From NCBI RefSeq assembly GCF_024129355.1, contig NZ_JAMXXP010000005.1, positions 62,001 through 126,000 of the forward strand: DNA of 64,000 nucleotides, read 5' to 3'. A program made the translations under genes and the position numbers. Each line of letters begins with the position of its first letter. Within the stretch, counting starts at the first letter, position 1. The notes below the pieces were generated by a model. It was not told where the DNA came from and did not search any database. It worked only from the letters and a program-made list of their open reading frames with translations. This document shows, in pieces, positions 44,867-54,106 of the stretch. Origin of the DNA: Acinetobacter lwoffii. Its GTDB lineage: Bacteria; Pseudomonadota; Gammaproteobacteria; Pseudomonadales; Moraxellaceae.

Positions 44867-47800
44867 ATGCCAAAAATCGCTCCTGTTGCCAGTGAACGTC
44901 GCAATGCTGAACGTAAAAAAGCACGTGAAAAAGAGATGCGTCAAGCGCAACATTTTATCCTACGACATCTGCCCTTAGATGCACTCTATGAAGCCTATCA
45001 ATCTCAACAACAGCATACCATGTTGCAAAAACTTGAAGCATTGATCGAAGATGAAGCTAAATCTGTGCGTTATAAAAAAATGCTGTATCACTGCTATAGA
45101 AAGCAGATCACGTTGTTCAACCATAGCTATGCGCTCGAACTGGATCTCCCGTCTAAACAGTTGGTGACGATTGAGCGTGATCATCTGGAATATGATCGAG
45201 ACTGGTTACAACGCAGTAAACATGCACATCTTGTGCAACACAAACTCTGGCGTTATTGGCATACAGCTCGCCAATTCTCAGAAGATGAAATTATTGGTAA
45301 TGTCCTGATCTCAAGCATTCTCTTTGCGGGTGTGTCCGCACCAAATAGCTTAGATGACATATTGGCGCATTTGAGGCAAGGTCCCACGATTCACCACCTC
45401 CCTGCTCTAGATTTACAGGTGCTCTTTCTTGAGCCACTTTCCCCACACTATGGCGACATTTACCAGCCTGATACACCACTTCGCAAATCTCGCACCTTGG
45501 TCTTGGATCGCATCACGCAACTATGGCTTACACGGTTTTTACAACAAGCGCCACCTGTGACCATGAACGTCACAGCATATTTGAGTTTAATTTTGGTCAG
45601 GATGGGATTTACAGGGCGAGCTGCGGACATCGCCAAATTATTGGCCTGTGCCAGTTGCCATTGGATGCAGCTTGATTCAGTCGGATTAGATCCTGCTTTA
45701 AGTTGCTGTCTGGAAGAAAAGACAAACACCTGTGGCTTGAGTTTTGAATCTTTTCAACAATATCTGAATCCAGTACAGTCATCTCAACATGTAGCACTGG
45801 ATAAACTGGCGCTTGCTCGATTCCCTGAAACGATCAGCACAAATGGTTCTGTGATATCTGCTTCAACACCGACTCCCCTCAATCAAGAGTCCATAGCAAG
45901 TCTCAAGCAACTGCATAAACATTTGCTGAAAACTCTACGTTTCAATAAAGATGCGCTGACCGCACTCATCGACGATATCCAACACCAGCACTTACAATTC
46001 CTTGAGCCTGCGAAACGCATTTGCTTATGGCTGATCAGTCTGTTGCAACCGAATACCGCGCAAGTTCAACAGTTGAGTGGATTGTTCGGTCTAGACACTG
46101 CAGCCTGGCTGAAATATCTCAGCTATCAACAGCACTTAAAGAAAAGCTCGGTCTATAGTTACTATGCCAAATTTGCAGAAGCGTGGTTATTTCACAGTTA
46201 TCCTTATACTGAAGACCCTGATTTCAACATTCATCTGGAGGATGTATACAGCAAAATCTTGGCAGAGGAACAAAAGTCTTCAGATCAAAAACTCGCAATT
46301 TTAAAAAGATTTCATTATTTTCAAAAAATGTTATTTCAAGCAGATGATTTTCCTGTGTACATGGATCTACAGGCAGCCGCTCATCCACGTACTAGAATTC
46401 TCTCTTCTCACAGCCTTTACGCTGTACTTGATCTGCTGCCTCGCTATGCCATGAGTAGTCAACTCAATCCGCATGATGCCGAGATGCTCAAGCTCATTTT
46501 TATCTTGGCCTTTCGTACCGGCATGCGCATCAATGAGATTTTAGGACTTCGGGTCAAAGATATTGAAGGACCTGCCTGTACCTCAATTTGGATCAGGCCT
46601 TACCGTAGCAAGCAACATGAGCACACTCTAAAAACAGAGAGTGCTGAACGTAATCTTCCACTCCACATCCTACTCATGCCCAATGAACATGCTGCATTTA
46701 GCAGCTATTGCTCATCCAAACGCATCAGTGCAGCTAAAGATGACTTTCTCTTTAGCTTATGGAATCGCTCCGAACGTATCCCTGCCCATGTCGTCAGTCA
46801 GGTCTTCTCCCATCTGATCAAGACCGTCTTGCCACATGGGGACTATTCTTTTCACACGCTGCGCCATACTGCAGCCAATCATCTCGCCTTGGTCTTAACC
46901 ATGCCCTATAACATGGTCAAGGTGTTTACTGATTACACCGAAGCAGATTGCTTGCGTATTTGTGGTCATCTCTTACGTTCCAGTACAGCGCAAGATATTT
47001 GGTACGTCCTCGCGCATGTGCTGGGGCATATCACCCCGAAAGAGACCTTTAAAAGTTATCTGCATTTAACTTTTATGATGGCGGGTTATCGTCTCGCTCA
47101 ATATGATCCACCCATCCCATATAGCACCATCAAAACCATCTGCCCTGATCTCGTGCTGCAAGCCACATCCAAAGACATCCATTTAAGTCAGCTCAGCGCA
47201 CAACTTAGGCTAAAATTAACCACGCAAGCTTTGAGAAAAAATAACACGGTACGACATCGCCAAAAAGCAGCCACGATGGCAAATCAGCAAACAAATGATC
47301 TGTGTCACGAGCACTATTACCCGGGGACTGCACAATCGAGTATCTCAATCCAAATGGCTGTGCAAGTTATTCGTCATTGTGAACGTTTTCATGATCTTGA
47401 CTACATTGCCAAGAAGCTCAACCTGCCTGTCCCGTTCATACAACAATGCAAAGCCAATCTCTGTAAATTACAGACAATTCAGAATCAAAAAGGGAAACCA
47501 CGCTTCATACGTGATCCTCACAAAGGCCTGCGTGTTTTACCTTGCTTAGAAACAGCTGAAGAAAAGTCGCTTATATATGATTTTTGTAAACGACTTTCAG
47601 ATTATTCCAAAGATGATCCGAGGCTCCTCTATGCGTTAAAAATATTTATTCAGAAAAATAATAGGACTGAATCAGGATTAATATTTTTTCTTAAGGACAT
47701 TGATAAACTCGAAGCCTTTTTAGAGGTATTTTACCCACTCTTTCCGGCTCAATATTGGGCATGTGATCTACCAAATACAGTCAGCGTACAGTATTTAGAA

Positions 47801-47971
47801 AACTTTCAGTGGTTAAATAAAATAAATCCATGCAATAAAACACCCGGAAAATTTAAAAAATCTTTCCGTATATATTTAAAATCTCAAAAAACCAATAAAT
47901 CACTCAGTTTTCTTAAGTACATCATTATTATATTAATCATATTTAATCCCAAAGTGCTTAATGTACTATAA
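44867..47971 (+). CDS. very large tyrosine recombinase-like protein (1034 aa)
   Basis: The catalytic domain is in the middle rather than at the end: RTGMRINEI (first Arg) near residue 551, RPYRSKQHEHTLKTESAERN (Lys region), FHTLRHTAANHLA (HxxR) near 662, VLGHITPKETFKSYLH (His and Tyr) near 717-728. All key residues are present. The ~540-residue N-terminal and ~300-residue C-terminal extensions have no named domain. The last ~30 residues are hydrophobic and Ile-rich, perhaps a frame that has run past its old end. It probably works with the recombinase encoded at 40440 as the transposition module. Confidence 0.82.
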   Translation: MPKIAPVASERRNAERKKAREKEMRQAQHFILRHLPLDALYEAYQSQQQHTMLQKLEALIEDEAKSVRYKKMLYHCYRKQITLFNHSYALELDLPSKQLVTIERDHLEYDRDWLQRSKHAHLVQHKLWRYWHTARQFSEDEIIGNVLISSILFAGVSAPNSLDDILAHLRQGPTIHHLPALDLQVLFLEPLSPHYGDIYQPDTPLRKSRTLVLDRITQLWLTRFLQQAPPVTMNVTAYLSLILVRMGFTGRAADIAKLLACASCHWMQLDSVGLDPALSCCLEEKTNTCGLSFESFQQYLNPVQSSQHVALDKLALARFPETISTNGSVISASTPTPLNQESIASLKQLHKHLLKTLRFNKDALTALIDDIQHQHLQFLEPAKRICLWLISLLQPNTAQVQQLSGLFGLDTAAWLKYLSYQQHLKKSSVYSYYAKFAEAWLFHSYPYTEDPDFNIHLEDVYSKILAEEQKSSDQKLAILKRFHYFQKMLFQADDFPVYMDLQAAAHPRTRILSSHSLYAVLDLLPRYAMSSQLNPHDAEMLKLIFILAFRTGMRINEILGLRVKDIEGPACTSIWIRPYRSKQHEHTLKTESAERNLPLHILLMPNEHAAFSSYCSSKRISAAKDDFLFSLWNRSERIPAHVVSQVFSHLIKTVLPHGDYSFHTLRHTAANHLALVLTMPYNMVKVFTDYTEADCLRICGHLLRSSTAQDIWYVLAHVLGHITPKETFKSYLHLTFMMAGYRLAQYDPPIPYSTIKTICPDLVLQATSKDIHLSQLSAQLRLKLTTQALRKNNTVRHRQKAATMANQQTNDLCHEHYYPGTAQSSISIQMAVQVIRHCERFHDLDYIAKKLNLPVPFIQQCKANLCKLQTIQNQKGKPRFIRDPHKGLRVLPCLETAEEKSLIYDFCKRLSDYSKDDPRLLYALKIFIQKNNRTESGLIFFLKDIDKLEAFLEVFYPLFPAQYWACDLPNTVSVQYLENFQWLNKINPCNKTPGKFKKSFRIYLKSQKTNKSLSFLKYIIIILIIFNPKVLNVL

Positions 47972-48062
47972 TCTCTTTAAACTTCAGTTACATATATAGC
48001 TTGAAACAGCATTTTCTATAGACTACAAACATAGTTACCCAATAACAAAAAAGGTGCCCAAT

Positions 48063-48287
48063 ATGTACCATATGTTAATTCTGAAGTTTTTAAGCATGCT
48101 TCTTCATATACATCAAATCCCTAATGATTATAATATTGGGATTCACCTTGGTGATGATGGTACGCATAGTAATCATAGAGCGATCTATTTATGGTTAGAA
48201 AAATTATTAGAGAAAGACCCGAATATTGATTTTGAAGAGGTAAACCGTACGTTTAGAGCGTGTTTACCTGAATACTTATTTAATTAA
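48063..48287 (+). CDS. small hypothetical protein (74 aa)
   Basis: The ATG at 48063 follows AAAAAGG at 8 bases, better than an upstream GTG. It has no known domain and is acidic with many His and Asp (HIHQIPNDYNIGIHLGDDG). The C-terminal half is a predicted helix (AIYLWLEKLLEKDPNIDFEE). A strong terminator follows directly, which supports expression. Confidence 0.5.
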   Translation: MYHMLILKFLSMLLHIHQIPNDYNIGIHLGDDGTHSNHRAIYLWLEKLLEKDPNIDFEEVNRTFRACLPEYLFN

Positions 48288-48290
48288 TGA

Positions 48291-48314
48291 AAAGCCTCTG
48301 TAAACAGAGGCTTT
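48291..48314. terminator. bidirectional intrinsic terminator
   Basis: Arms AAAGCCTCTG and CAGAGGCTTT around TAAA, with T-runs on both strands. It serves the small gene ending at 48287 and the integrase ending at 48320, which converge. Confidence 0.9.
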
Positions 48315-48319
48315 TTTAT

Positions 48320-49573
48320 TTATATATGAGATACGAAAGAAATTTGTTTTCTATACTTTTTCAATTTCTTAGGTTTTTTAGTTCTTTGGTATTTATTAGG
48401 ATTATTGACATAATCAGCCCACCACTGAATAAGCTCAGCCGATTCTTCAAAGTGTATCGCTTTATCATACCTTCCCTTCACTCCTAGTTTACGATGGGAT
48501 AAAGCTGCTTCGATGACCTGTGATTTTCCACTAAATGCTTCATTGAGTGCTGTACTCGCAAGATATCTCACACCATGCACAGTCATTCGACCTTTATACC
48601 CCATTTTTTTTAATGCTTCAGTGAAAGGGCCATCACTCATATAACGATCGATTCCATCACGTGATGGGAATAAATATGGTGACGGCTTTTGAACTTCTTT
48701 TAACTTTTGTAATAACTCTATTGCTTGTTTTGATAAATATACTCGATGCTCTTTACGATTTTTCATCTTTGAAGCTGGCTTAATCCAAATCCTTTTTTCT
48801 AAATCAAACTCCTCCCATTTTGCTTGTCTAAGTTCTCCATGACGTGGAAACTGTAGCAACATCAATTCCAAGCCAATACTAATATTTTTAATTGGATAAG
48901 CACGTATATCATCTAAAAAGACCTTAACTTCGCTCAATTTGATGTGCTTGTAACTTTCATTTTTATGCTTACCTAAAAAGCGTTTAATATTTTTAACAGG
49001 ATTTTCATTGTAATCACAATATATTGAAGCCCAATCATAAGCTTCAGAAACATAAGAAAAAAGTTTACGCATTTGTGTCGGAATTTTTAATTCATTTACC
49101 AAGGATTGGAAATATTCACACCATTCTTTACTCGTAATATCTCTAAAATCACGTTGACCAAATGTTGAATAAATATGCTTCTGAATCGATTTGGTCGCTT
49201 TATCATACGTCTTTTCAGTCCATAGCCTTTTCTTGTTTGGAAGCCAATTTTCCATCAGCGAAATAAGCATATATTTTTTGTCTTTAACATCTTTCTTATT
49301 GGAAGCATCGGATTTTTTAAGATTTGATAGAAAATTTTCTAGTTTTTCAATCGCTTGGCTAAGATTAACCATGGGAAATGTTCCAATACTTTTTAAACTC
49401 CATTTTCCTTTTATGTTCTTATATCTGACTTGCCAATATTTGTTTCCGTTGCTTTTAACTAAAAAGTAAAGTCGCTCCTCAACAGTCACCCGATAATCTT
49501 TAGCCTCAGATTCAAGAGACATTAGTACTTTGTCATTTATATTTCTTATTTTGTTAAAGTTTTGCCTTTTCAT
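48320..49573 (-). CDS. P4-type tyrosine integrase, inner copy (417 aa)
   Basis: The ATG at 49573 is preferred to a GTG upstream. The N-terminal DUF4102-like arm-binding domain (LYFLVKSNGNKYWQVRYKNI) is followed by a SAM-like core-binding domain and the catalytic domain: FPRHGELRQAKW (first Arg), TVHGVRYLASTAL (HGxR), ALSHRKLGVKGRYDK (His and Tyr). It is a paralogue of the integrase at 49676, sharing the QWWADY C-terminal block. It presumably integrates an element at a tRNA 3' end. Confidence 0.93.
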   Translation of the reverse strand: MKRQNFNKIRNINDKVLMSLESEAKDYRVTVEERLYFLVKSNGNKYWQVRYKNIKGKWSLKSIGTFPMVNLSQAIEKLENFLSNLKKSDASNKKDVKDKKYMLISLMENWLPNKKRLWTEKTYDKATKSIQKHIYSTFGQRDFRDITSKEWCEYFQSLVNELKIPTQMRKLFSYVSEAYDWASIYCDYNENPVKNIKRFLGKHKNESYKHIKLSEVKVFLDDIRAYPIKNISIGLELMLLQFPRHGELRQAKWEEFDLEKRIWIKPASKMKNRKEHRVYLSKQAIELLQKLKEVQKPSPYLFPSRDGIDRYMSDGPFTEALKKMGYKGRMTVHGVRYLASTALNEAFSGKSQVIEAALSHRKLGVKGRYDKAIHFEESAELIQWWADYVNNPNKYQRTKKPKKLKKYRKQISFVSHI

Positions 49574-49675
49574 GTGATTACTCACGTGCTTTAAATTACC
49601 CCGAGAAATATCACAAGAAAAAAAATGTCATCTCCAAACATATAAAACGAAGAAAAAAATGCTAAATTTTTTTCA

Positions 49676-50875
49676 TTAGGCCCTTAACTGGTTCAAATAG
49701 TCTGCCCACCACTGCATTAGCACACGGCGCTCATCTAAATGCTGTGATTTATCATAGACACCCTTCACGCCCTTTTTCTTATGAGCCAGACAAACTTCAA
49801 TGACCTGTTCCTTATCACTGAATCGATCATTCATCGTGGTACTTGCCAAATGTCGGAACCCATGGGGATTCTGCTTTCCTTCATAACCTAGACGGTTTAA
49901 AGCTAAGTTAAAGGTCATATCACTAATAGTTTTGTGTACTGATAGGCGGCTTGGAAACAAAAACTCAGATTCGGGCTGAATCTCCTTGAGTTCTTTTAGA
50001 AGTGTGATCGCTTGAGCAGGCAAAGGTACTTGATGCTCCAGACGAGTTTTAGTCGTTGCAGCGGGTTTGCTCCACAATGCGTTCTTAAGATCGAACTGTT
50101 CCCACTTAGCACACCTTAATTCACCAGGGCGTGGAAAAAGCAGAATCATTAACTCTAAACCAATTCCAATAGCACGTTTTTTATTGTCGCGGATTCTTTG
50201 CAATAAAACTGGAAGATCTTCAATACTAATAAAATTCATATTTCCTGATTGATATGTATCTAAATGCTTAGTGATACCTTCCAGCGGGTTAGAACTAATT
50301 TTTCCTTGAAATTTTGCCCAGTCATAACAGCCTCGAACATAGGACACCAGTTTCTCAATTTGTGTATGAATGCCTAAATTACGCTGTAAGCCCTGAAAGA
50401 AATCAAACCACTCTTTCGCACTAATATCGGTATAACTACGCTTTCCAAAGCTTGGGATGATATGTTTATAGATCGATTTCTCTGCTTTCGTATATGTTGC
50501 TTCTCCCCATTTCGTTGACTTTGTATCTAGCCAATCCCGCATGAGATTCTGAAAATACAAACTCTCTAGTTCTCTTTTCTCATTCAGCAATATTTTCTTT
50601 GGTTTTAATTCTTCGCCTTTTGACAAAGCTACATTATATTCCTGTGCTTTTTGACGAGCGAGTTTTGCACTGACTTTAGGGTATGCGCCAACGCCGATCC
50701 ATGCCCATTTCCCTTCAGCATTTTTATAGCGAAATTGCCAGTTTTTTACACCAGACCTCTTCACTAGAAAATATAAACCCGCGCCGTCGAGTTCACGGTA
50801 GTCTCTGTCCTCAGGTATTAAAGTAGCGAGAACTTTCTCGCTGAGTGGTCGTTTCTTTATATCTTTGCGGAACAT
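49676..50875 (-). CDS. P4-type tyrosine integrase next to tRNA-Val (399 aa)
   Basis: Same layout as its neighbour: DUF4102-like N-terminus (LYFLVKRSGVKNWQFRYKNA), core-binding region (LMRDWLDTKSTKWGEATYTK), and catalytic FPRPGELRCAKWEQF (Arg), NPHGFRHLASTTM (HxxR), CLAHKKKGVKGVYDKS (His and Tyr). It starts 182 bases from the tRNA-Val 3' end, the standard position for the integrase of an island inserted there. Three GTGATAC-type repeats lie just upstream of its start and may be arm sites or an operator. Confidence 0.95.
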   Translation of the reverse strand: MFRKDIKKRPLSEKVLATLIPEDRDYRELDGAGLYFLVKRSGVKNWQFRYKNAEGKWAWIGVGAYPKVSAKLARQKAQEYNVALSKGEELKPKKILLNEKRELESLYFQNLMRDWLDTKSTKWGEATYTKAEKSIYKHIIPSFGKRSYTDISAKEWFDFFQGLQRNLGIHTQIEKLVSYVRGCYDWAKFQGKISSNPLEGITKHLDTYQSGNMNFISIEDLPVLLQRIRDNKKRAIGIGLELMILLFPRPGELRCAKWEQFDLKNALWSKPAATTKTRLEHQVPLPAQAITLLKELKEIQPESEFLFPSRLSVHKTISDMTFNLALNRLGYEGKQNPHGFRHLASTTMNDRFSDKEQVIEVCLAHKKKGVKGVYDKSQHLDERRVLMQWWADYLNQLRA

Positions 50876-50885
50876 ATCTATTACC

Positions 50886-50932
50886 GTGTATCACCGAGTT
50901 AGATTATTAGACAGTGATACACGTAGTGATAC
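50886..50932. repeat. three GTGATAC repeats upstream of the integrase
   Basis: GTGTATCAC (50886-50894) is the exact inverted copy of GTGATACAC (50914-50922). A third copy, GTGATAC, lies at 50926-50932. All are between the integrase start and the tRNA, where arm-type integrase or Xis sites are usual. Confidence 0.65.
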
Positions 50933-50980
50933 AAGCTAGCGTCAGTTTTGGAGAAACATACCAAACTACCAAAAACAAAA

Positions 50981-51012
50981 AAACCTCCTAAATCGTTGAA
51001 TTTAGAAGGTTT
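50981..51012 (-). terminator. intrinsic terminator downstream of tRNA-Val
   Basis: Arms of 13 bases (AAACCTCCTAAAT and ATTTAGAAGGTTT) with one mismatch. On the minus strand the stem is followed by TTTTTTTG. It ends transcripts coming from the tRNA. Confidence 0.7.
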
Positions 51013-51056
51013 TCTGCTCTATACAACCCTATAGAAAGCTGTATAAAAAATAATCT

Positions 51057-51133
51057 TGGTAGGTATAAGCAGACTCGAACTGCTGACCTCTACGATGTCA
51101 ACGTAGCGCTCTAACCAACTGAGCTATACACCT
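51057..51133 (-). tRNA. tRNA-Val (GAC anticodon)
   Basis: On the minus strand the acceptor stem AGGTGTA pairs with TATACCT (one G-T pair). The D arm is GCTC...GAGC, the anticodon stem CTACG/CGTAG with loop TTGACAT (anticodon GAC), and the T arm AGCAG-TTCGAGT-CTGCT. CCA is encoded (51059-51057). Its 3' end faces the island and is the likely attachment site; its sequence appears intact. Confidence 0.95.
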
Positions 51134-51180
51134 AGAATGCTTGGCATATTATAAATTTTTCCGACCGAAAACAAGCCTTT

Positions 51181-53175
51181 TCATTTAGTTTTTAAAACGT
51201 CCGCGCAAGTTTTAAGCAAATCCTTGAATTTTTTCACTTCTTGCTCAGTTGTTGAGATTCCCGAGTACAGATTTTTTTCAAAGATTTGGATAGCTTGAAT
51301 AAATGCTGTCTGGTTTTCAACCTGAGTCTGTTGGGATAAACGCTGCATCCAGTGATGAAAAGTTTCAGCGGGCTGTTTTTTGAGATCGTCAGCTAAAGAT
51401 TGATTCAGTTGTTGAATCGCACGATCAAATGGAGATTGAGCCTGTCGGGCTTTCAGATAAATTCTGAACACATAGGCCAAAATCAATAGTGCAATACTGC
51501 CCAGTAAAATTATGACACTCGAATAAACTGAACCGAGTCCTAATTTTGATAACCAGCTCTGTTGTGATTCTGCATTATAACCCACCACCTTACTTTGCCA
51601 TTGGTAGCTGGCATAATCGCTCCAAACACGTAGTTTGGTGATCCATAGATTATGTTGCGAGTTCCAGGTCGACTGATTTGCCGATCCCCATGCATCCTGC
51701 GAAAGCAGATTTTGCATGCCATCATCTATGCGCTGTGGAGCAATCATAGCGGTTGGATCAAAGCGCTGCCATTTCTGATCAATCCAGACCTCTGTCCAGG
51801 CATGCGCATCGAGCTGCCGGACTTCCCAGCTCATGCGATCTGGTGCCAACTCCCCCCCCTGATAGCCGGTGACCACCCGTGCAGGAATCCCGACATAACG
51901 CATCAACATCACGAAACTCGAGGCATAGTGTTCACAAAAGCCTTGCCGGGAATTAAACAGGAACTCATCAATCCGGTTTTGTCCTAATTGGCCCGGCTTT
52001 AAGGTATAAACAAAATTATTCTGCTGATACCAGTTCAAGACTTTCTGTACATAACGCCGAGGATCTTCCGCACTTTGCGTATAGAGACGTTGTGCTAATT
52101 GTTGCGCTCGCGGGTCAAGTCGGCGCTGCACCTGAGTATTCGTTCGCTCGATATATTGCGTTGGCAAAGCCTGAGGGTCATATCCCGTTCCGATCCATTG
52201 TAACGAAATCGGTTCAACACGTTGCGTGAGCCGTCTCGGCACAATGCTCCAATCCTGACGGTTATAATAACGGCGTTCCACAGGTATCGATTTTTCCAAC
52301 CCCATGATCCAGAACACCGAAGGATCCGCAGCCAGATATTGGTAGTTCCAGCCTGTAGGTACGGGTGAAGTATCCATCGGTTGTCGCATTAAAGGCTGCT
52401 GATTGACGAAACTGCTGGTCCAGCGTTGCCCATCATATTCATCTAGCACCAAGGCTCGCCAATAGAGTTCTGAGCGTGGCGGAAGCTTGCTGATATCACC
52501 AATAATCCGGAAAGCAAGGGCACTGGATTGGGATAATTCAGCAATATCCCCAGGTGACATACTATCGCCAATGCCGGTCACACCCTTATTTTCAGGAATG
52601 GGAATATGCCAAAGTGGTGGCAAGCGCGGAAAGAAAATAAACAGCAAGATAAAAAATGGAACAGCGTACAAGATAAACTTGCCCACATGTTTGGCATCCT
52701 GTTGCAATGCTGCGCGCTGAGTGATCTGCTCCTGCTCAAAATCGCTAGTCTGAATCCGGTACAAACCAATCAGACAGCTGATTAAACACAGCACGATCAC
52801 AATCGCCATCCCAAAAGATTGGCTATATAGGAATGAGCTGGCAGCAACAAACAGGGCAAAATTAAACAGAATAATCAGGTCACGTTTATTTTTACTTTCC
52901 AGTGATTTAGCAAATAAAAAAGTAGATAAAACTGCTACCCCAGCCTCAACACCAATAAAACTATGATGGCTCAAATAAATACTGCCGAGTGCCAACGCCG
53001 TCAGTAGAAAAGTGCCCGTTTTGGGAAATGGCTGCTGACGTTTCAGGAAAATCCAGATACATACAATACTAATCGCAAAAATAATACTGAGTAGAACCGG
53101 AATAAATGCCATCTGGGCGATGAGAATCAGGCCCAAAGTCAGCACAATCGAGGTACGGATTTTTGCATTGATCAT
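51181..53175 (-). CDS. tgpA: TgpA-like transglutaminase-domain membrane protein (664 aa)
   Basis: The start at 53175 (MINAKIRTS) is preferred because an upstream ATG would overlap the DUF58 gene. Five to six N-terminal membrane segments (DUF3488) are followed by a periplasmic transglutaminase core with Cys in RQGFCEHYA, His in LDAHAWTEVW and Asp in RFDPTAM. A C-terminal TM lies near residues 560-580, followed by a cytoplasmic DUF4129-like tail. P. aeruginosa TgpA is essential, but its substrate is unknown. It forms an operon with the DUF58 and MoxR genes upstream. Confidence 0.9.
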   Translation of the reverse strand: MINAKIRTSIVLTLGLILIAQMAFIPVLLSIIFAISIVCIWIFLKRQQPFPKTGTFLLTALALGSIYLSHHSFIGVEAGVAVLSTFLFAKSLESKNKRDLIILFNFALFVAASSFLYSQSFGMAIVIVLCLISCLIGLYRIQTSDFEQEQITQRAALQQDAKHVGKFILYAVPFFILLFIFFPRLPPLWHIPIPENKGVTGIGDSMSPGDIAELSQSSALAFRIIGDISKLPPRSELYWRALVLDEYDGQRWTSSFVNQQPLMRQPMDTSPVPTGWNYQYLAADPSVFWIMGLEKSIPVERRYYNRQDWSIVPRRLTQRVEPISLQWIGTGYDPQALPTQYIERTNTQVQRRLDPRAQQLAQRLYTQSAEDPRRYVQKVLNWYQQNNFVYTLKPGQLGQNRIDEFLFNSRQGFCEHYASSFVMLMRYVGIPARVVTGYQGGELAPDRMSWEVRQLDAHAWTEVWIDQKWQRFDPTAMIAPQRIDDGMQNLLSQDAWGSANQSTWNSQHNLWITKLRVWSDYASYQWQSKVVGYNAESQQSWLSKLGLGSVYSSVIILLGSIALLILAYVFRIYLKARQAQSPFDRAIQQLNQSLADDLKKQPAETFHHWMQRLSQQTQVENQTAFIQAIQIFEKNLYSGISTTEQEVKKFKDLLKTCADVLKTK

Positions 53176-53188
53176 GAATTTACCCGCC

Positions 53189-54094
53189 TTAGGCCTGCGC
53201 CAACAATTGTTTGGCTTTCCGCAGTTGTTCTTCACCTGCGCCCTGAGGCAATTCGGCCTGTGGCAAATGCAGACTATACGCACATTGCTGCTGCTCGCAT
53301 TGCTCGACCAGACCCATCACAAATTCAAGTTTTTCTTCATGTGACTGACTCGGCATATGTGCATAATGAATCTCGATACTGTGTTCGTCCTGATATTGCT
53401 CAAAGACTTTGACATACAAGCCTTGTCCACGCGCAAACTGCTTCCAGGACACCGCCTGCAAGGAATCGCCTGACTGGTAATTGCGCAATTCACGAAACTC
53501 ATCCATATCCGGTTCAAAACGGTTAAAGTGATATTTATTTTCTGTGCTAAAAACTTCAGCTTTAGGCGCGACCCAGGCCGAATGCTGATGATAAAGATAG
53601 CTCCAGGCTCGAACTAACCCAAAGGGATAAACCGAATAAATCTGAATCACCGGATAATCAAACTTGCCACGTTGCTCTGCATAAAATGGCAGAATAAATT
53701 GCTGCTTTGCTGCATTCAGATAAACTTTCGCTAGCTGATTTCCTGCTTTGATATACAAATAACGGGGGCGAAGCTGCTGCTGTTGAAAATAAAGATGCAG
53801 ATTCACGCTATGACCGACCTGCCCCACATCATCTGCGATCAATTCAATTTTCAGGTCATGCAATTGCTTAAAAGTCAGATAAAAACTGATACACAGCACC
53901 GCACTGATTAAAAAGCAGAAACCTAAAATCAGGTTATTGGCATAGTTCACCCCGGCCACAAAGGTGATGAAGATCAACACCAGATACAGATAGCCCTGCT
54001 GATAAATAAATACCAAGACATCTTTCTGCGAGAGCTGTTTCTGCTGTGAGAATTGAAAGCGCTTGGCCAGCCATTTTTGCCAGGTTTTATCCAA
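53189..54094 (-). CDS. DUF58 domain protein (301 aa)
   Basis: Starts with TTG at 54094, preceded by AAAGGAG at 7 bases. Two membrane segments are near residues 30-75, then a vWA-like DUF58 region with ELRNYQSGDSLQAVSWKQFA, the family signature. DUF58 proteins accompany MoxR ATPases and transglutaminases and probably act in envelope assembly or protein maturation. The gap to moxR is 12 bases. Confidence 0.88.
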   Translation of the reverse strand: MDKTWQKWLAKRFQFSQQKQLSQKDVLVFIYQQGYLYLVLIFITFVAGVNYANNLILGFCFLISAVLCISFYLTFKQLHDLKIELIADDVGQVGHSVNLHLYFQQQQLRPRYLYIKAGNQLAKVYLNAAKQQFILPFYAEQRGKFDYPVIQIYSVYPFGLVRAWSYLYHQHSAWVAPKAEVFSTENKYHFNRFEPDMDEFRELRNYQSGDSLQAVSWKQFARGQGLYVKVFEQYQDEHSIEIHYAHMPSQSHEEKLEFVMGLVEQCEQQQCAYSLHLPQAELPQGAGEEQLRKAKQLLAQA

Positions 54095-54106
54095 GAGAGG
54101 ACTCCT

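Noticed and set aside
49574..49675. Possible second att site between the two integrases
   Set aside because: The 102 bases between them contain nothing like the tRNA-Val 3' end, so no internal attachment repeat could be shown.
1..51056. Left end of the island (copy of the tRNA-Val 3' end)
   Set aside because: No second copy of GGTATAAGCAGACTCGAAC was noticed in the window, so the island is taken to extend beyond base 1.
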